NCBI GenBank assembly: GCA_015689775.1
Contig: WVSR01000001.1
Location: 869,501 to 933,500 of the forward strand
Direction of reading: 5' to 3'
DNA from: Rhodobacterales bacterium LSUCC0387
GTDB lineage: Bacteria; Pseudomonadota; Alphaproteobacteria; Rhodobacterales; Rhodobacteraceae
DNA length: 64,000 bases
Shown here: piece by piece, positions 60,923 to 64,000 of the stretch
How positions within the stretch are numbered: the first letter of the stretch is position 1
Layout of the letters: each line of letters starts with the position of its first letter
The notes under the pieces: model-generated
What the model saw: only the letters and a program-made list of their open reading frames with translations
Told to the model about the DNA's origin: nothing
The model's database searches: none
Made by a program: the position numbers and the translations under genes

Positions 60923-62514
60923 GCGAGGCGCGCCAAGATCAAATCCGCTGCTTTTTCTGCGATCATGGTCACAGGCGCATGGGTGTTGCCCGAGGGGATG
61001 GATGCCATCACGCTGGCATCGGCCACGGACAGGCCCGAAATCTCGCGCAAGCGTAACTCGGGATCAAGCGGCGCGTTTTGATCCGCCCCCATTCGAACGG
61101 TTGAGACAGGGTGAAAAATCGTGGTTGCGATATCGCCAGCGGCACGCACCAGATCACTTTCGCTATTGATATGGGCGCCAGGTTTGATTTCTTGTGGTGC
61201 AAAGGCGCGCAAGCGTTCGGTTCGCATCAGGCGGCGGGCATGTTTGATGCTGTCCACCGCCACGCGCTGATCGGCCTCAGCCGACAGGTAATTCGGGTCA
61301 ATCACAGGCGCGGCCTTTGCATCAGGCGAGGTGATATGCACCGAGCCGCGGCTTTCTGGGCGCAGGTTGCAGACCGAGATGGTGAGCGCGGGGAAGTCAT
61401 GCAAAGGCTGACCAAAGGCTTCAAGCGATAGAGGCTGCACATGATATTCGATATTGGCCGTTTCGTAATCGGAACTCGATTTTGTGAAAATACCAAGTTG
61501 GGATGGGGCCATGGCCATCGGGCCTGATCGTTTAAGCGCGTATTCAAGCGCAATTTTAGCCCGCCCCCAGAGCGAGGCGTAAAGGGTGTTGAGTGTTTTT
61601 GCGCCCGTAATACGGAAAATCGTGCGGATCTGAAGGTGATCGGTGAGGTTTTCGCCAATCTCGGGGCTGTCTTGGATGACGGGTATGCCCAAACCCTGCA
61701 GGCGCTCCGCTTGGCCGATCCCTGACAACTCCAACAGTTTCGGTGTGCCAATTGCACCTGCGGCTAAAACCAACTCACCACGGATTTGGATTTCTTTTGC
61801 AATCCCGTTTTGACAATAGAGCAAGGCGCGAACGCGCCCCTCGGTGATGATGATTCGCTCGGCCTCGGCATTCGTGAGGATGCTCAGGTTCTTGCGAGTT
61901 TTGGCAGGATCAAGGAAGGCGCGGCGCGCGTTCCACCGCAAACCGCCTCTTTGGGTCACTTCAAAATATCCCGCGCCCTCATTGTCGCCTGTGTTGAAAT
62001 CATCTAAGGGCGGGATGCCCATTTCAGCGGCGGCTTCCCGCACAGCATCTAAAATTTCCCATGACAAGCGCTGATTTTCCACGCGCATTTCGCCGCCTGC
62101 GCCATGCAGGGCGTCCGCGCCGCGATGATAATCTTCCGAGCGTTTGAAATAGGGCAGGACATCCTCCCATCCCCACCCCGTATTGCCCATCTGACGCCAC
62201 AGATCATAGTCGCGCGCTTGGCCGCGCATGTAGATCATTCCATTGATTGAGGAGCAGCCCCCCAAAACCCGCCCACGCGGATAGTTGAGCGCCCGTCCAT
62301 TTAACCCCGCCACAGGCGCGGTTTTATAGCACCAATCAAGGCGCGGATTTCCCATCGCATAGAGATATCCCACTGGGATATGCACCCAAGGGTGGCGGTC
62401 ATGCCCGCCCGCCTCCAACAACACGACCTTGTATTTGCCATTCTCAGATAGGCGATTGGCCAACACACATCCCGCTGACCCTGCGCCGACAATCACAATA
62501 TCTGCTGCCTGCAT
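60919..62514 (-). CDS. GMC-family FAD-dependent alcohol dehydrogenase (BetA-like)
   Basis: A 531-residue flavoprotein: ADIVIVGAGSAGCVLANRL (FAD), LEAGG, the GMC signature PRGRVLGGCSSINGMIYMRG, GAIGTPKLLELSGIG, and the active-site pair in FHPVSTVRMG (His) and PSGNTHAPV (His). Choline dehydrogenase-like enzymes of this branch have many alcohol substrates. It lies next to acuI; DddA, which oxidises 3-hydroxypropionate in DMSP metabolism, is a GMC enzyme, so that role is possible but not shown. Confidence 0.9.
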   Translation of the reverse strand: MQAADIVIVGAGSAGCVLANRLSENGKYKVVLLEAGGHDRHPWVHIPVGYLYAMGNPRLDWCYKTAPVAGLNGRALNYPRGRVLGGCSSINGMIYMRGQARDYDLWRQMGNTGWGWEDVLPYFKRSEDYHRGADALHGAGGEMRVENQRLSWEILDAVREAAAEMGIPPLDDFNTGDNEGAGYFEVTQRGGLRWNARRAFLDPAKTRKNLSILTNAEAERIIITEGRVRALLYCQNGIAKEIQIRGELVLAAGAIGTPKLLELSGIGQAERLQGLGIPVIQDSPEIGENLTDHLQIRTIFRITGAKTLNTLYASLWGRAKIALEYALKRSGPMAMAPSQLGIFTKSSSDYETANIEYHVQPLSLEAFGQPLHDFPALTISVCNLRPESRGSVHITSPDAKAAPVIDPNYLSAEADQRVAVDSIKHARRLMRTERLRAFAPQEIKPGAHINSESDLVRAAGDIATTIFHPVSTVRMGADQNAPLDPELRLREISGLSVADASVMASIPSGNTHAPVTMIAEKAADLILARLA

Positions 62515-62599
62515 GATTTAACCTCGATTTTGGGGCCTCAACCTCAAGCGCCAACGGGGCAAGAGGGTCTTTCATAGCTGCTATCCTTTTTGGGCCGAA

Positions 62600-63592
62600 C
62601 TAGGCCAGTGCCGCATTCAAAGGCACAACCACGCGGCCGCGGATTTTACCTTCAAGAAATTTTGGCGCCTCTGCGATGACATCTTCAAGGGCCATTTCAT
62701 GGGCGATTGCCGCCAATTTGCCCATATCCAAATCTTTGGCCAAGGCTGCCCATGCATCAATCCGCTCATCGCGCGGCACCATCACGCTGTCGACCCCCAA
62801 TAGGCTGACCCCGCGCAAAATGAAGGGCGCGACCGAGCTTGGCAAATCCATGCCTGCGGCAAGGCCACAGGCGGCGACAAGCCCACGATATTTCATTTTT
62901 GAAATAACATTGGCCAAGACGGTGCTGCCCGCAACATCGACCGCGCCTGCGAAACGCCCCTTGTCGAGGGGGCGGGGTTTGCCTGCGAATTCCTCTCGCG
63001 GCAGGATTTGGCTTGCGCCTAAGGATCTAAGATAGGCTTCTTCCTCGGCGCGGCCCGTGACCGCACAGACAGTAAATCCTTTCGCCGCAAAAAGGGCCAC
63101 GGCAATACTGCCAACGCCGCCCGCTGCCCCCGTGACCACGACCTCGCCCGCCTCTGGCGTGAGACCTGCCTTCAACAAGGCGCTGACGCATAGCTGCGCG
63201 GTGTAGCCCGCCGTGCCGATCTCCATCGCTTGACGCAGGCTTACACCATCGGGAAGTGGAACCAACCAATCGCCTTTGAGGCGAGCGAAACGCGCCAAGC
63301 CACCCCAATGTTTTTCGCCAACACTCCATCCGTTCAAGACCACCCGATCGCCGGGATTATAGCGCGGATCAGCGCTTTCACGGACGATGCCTGATAGGTC
63401 AATACCGGGAACCATCGGGAAACTGCGCACAACTGGCGCGGCCCCTGTGATGGCTTGCGCGTCCTTGTAATTCAAGGTTGACCAAGCTACTTCGACCAAA
63501 ACATCCCCTTCGGGCAAGTCTTCCCTCGCGATTTGGCGCAAGGCCACGCTTTGCTGGTCATCCTCTTTGCTGATTACGATGGCATCGAACAT
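62600..63592 (-). CDS. acuI: Acryloyl-CoA reductase (NADPH), AcuI/YhdH family
   Basis: A 330-residue medium-chain dehydrogenase without zinc ligands: [23 protein letters not shown], the cofactor motif [16 protein letters not shown] and [25 protein letters not shown]. It reduces toxic acryloyl-CoA, formed from DMSP cleavage, to propionyl-CoA. The overlap of its start with the stop of an AcuR-like regulator supports the name. Confidence 0.9.
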   Translation of the reverse strand: MFDAIVISKEDDQQSVALRQIAREDLPEGDVLVEVAWSTLNYKDAQAITGAAPVVRSFPMVPGIDLSGIVRESADPRYNPGDRVVLNGWSVGEKHWGGLARFARLKGDWLVPLPDGVSLRQAMEIGTAGYTAQLCVSALLKAGLTPEAGEVVVTGAAGGVGSIAVALFAAKGFTVCAVTGRAEEEAYLRSLGASQILPREEFAGKPRPLDKGRFAGAVDVAGSTVLANVISKMKYRGLVAACGLAAGMDLPSSVAPFILRGVSLLGVDSVMVPRDERIDAWAALAKDLDMGKLAAIAHEMALEDVIAEAPKFLEGKIRGRVVVPLNAALA

Positions 63593-64000
63593 GGGGCATC
63601 TCCTTTTGGGGTGGTGTTAAGCTGTGCAAGAAATTGCGCCGAAAACAGGCGCAAAGGCTCAGGCCCTCGTTCCAATTTGGCCTGTAAAACGGCGCCCTCC
63701 CATCCGATCCAGAACACTCGTGCCAGATCGGTGGGGTTGTGATGGGGCGATATCTCGCCCTGATTTTGAGCAAGCTGTAAAACACGCGCCAAGCGGACTT
63801 GCCAATCTTCCAAGGTCGCAATGAGATCTGCGCGAAATTCTTCGGGCAATGCGCCCATTTCTTGGCCCAGATTGCCAATCAAACATCCGCGCCGAAAGCC
63901 ATGACGGGCCATGCCCGCTTCGGCCGCTGCAGCAAAGGCCGCGACACGGGCAAGCGGGGCAAGACTGTCATCGCTCATGTGGCGTTCCATCTTTGCCACG
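63574..64000 (-). CDS. acuR: TetR/AcuR-family repressor, N-terminus cut by window edge
   Basis: The visible 142 residues are the C-terminal ligand-binding part: [21 protein letters not shown] is characteristic of the AcuR group, which binds acrylate. The N-terminal helix-turn-helix lies beyond the window. The gene overlaps acuI by 19 bases, as in the Rhodobacter acuR-acuI operon. Confidence 0.82.
   Translation of the reverse strand, partial: VAKMERHMSDDSLAPLARVAAFAAAAEAGMARHGFRRGCLIGNLGQEMGALPEEFRADLIATLEDWQVRLARVLQLAQNQGEISPHHNPTDLARVFWIGWEGAVLQAKLERGPEPLRLFSAQFLAQLNTTPKGDAPCSMPS

Noticed and set aside
1-64000. CRISPR array, prophage, transposon or integron
   Set aside because: No regularly spaced repeats, integrase, transposase or terminal inverted repeats were found on either strand.

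Overview
The window looks like a chromosomal segment of a marine alphaproteobacterium of the Rhodobacterales (Roseobacter group). Signs of this are an acuR-acuI acrylate module, a TRAP carboxylate transporter, a small conserved protein that I remember as Rhodobacteraceae-specific (57.6 kb), the gene order pcm-tolC, and many FCD-type GntR regulators. No insertion sequence, phage gene, integrase or CRISPR array was seen. Two tRNA genes are present, Cys(GCA) and Leu(UAA).

Roughly 1-50.4 kb is one long sugar-acid catabolic region. From left to right: (a) 0-4.6 kb, a truncated PhyH dioxygenase, a GntR regulator, and uxaC-uxuB for hexuronates, with a deletion scar of kduI and kduD between them; (b) 4.6-11.7 kb, two divergent operons, one with a divergent one-chain transketolase plus a SAF-domain oxidoreductase, the other with a two-subunit transketolase plus an SDR, followed by a LysR gene; (c) 11.8-28.9 kb, a GntR/FAH-hydrolase operon divergent from a TRAP transporter, then a UxaA-type dehydratase, dehydrogenases, an EamA permease, an IlvD/EDD dehydratase, xylD with an SDR, a secreted Cys-containing protein, and an RraA-like protein with an SDR; (d) 28.9-38.9 kb, PhyH, a beta-hydroxyacid dehydrogenase and idnO on one strand, and on the other a tightly coupled seven-gene operon (idnD, LysE-type exporter, enolase-superfamily dehydratase, GlcD/Dld-type oxidase, xylX, kdgK, denD); (e) 39-41.1 kb, a 2-hydroxyacid dehydrogenase and rhmD; (f) 41.3-49.1 kb, ltnD-otnK-otnC-otnI-gntR-oiaX-oiaK-apnO, i.e. 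tetronate breakdown joined to D-apionate breakdown through a RuBisCO-like protein; (g) a divergent aminotransferase.

Four exact copies of the palindrome TGGTATACCA, plus one split variant, sit in intergenic regions of (c), (d) and (f). They are probably operators of FCD-type GntR repressors and suggest that the catabolic blocks form one regulon. The substrates implied together (hexuronates, L-rhamnonate, D-xylonate, L-idonate, tetronates, D-apionate) point to plant cell-wall or seagrass pectin. The scar shows that this lineage once also had the KduI/KduD unsaturated-uronate branch.

From 50.5 kb onward the content is ordinary: tRNA-Cys, a MreB-like/bactofilin/leucine-rich-repeat cassette, pcm, a TolC-family gene with a decayed neighbour, a rhomboid protease, efp, tRNA-Leu, apt, mtnP, a flavin reductase, a GNAT, a GMC oxidoreductase, acuI and a truncated acuR. 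All functional names come from reading the translations and recalling family motifs; no search was run.
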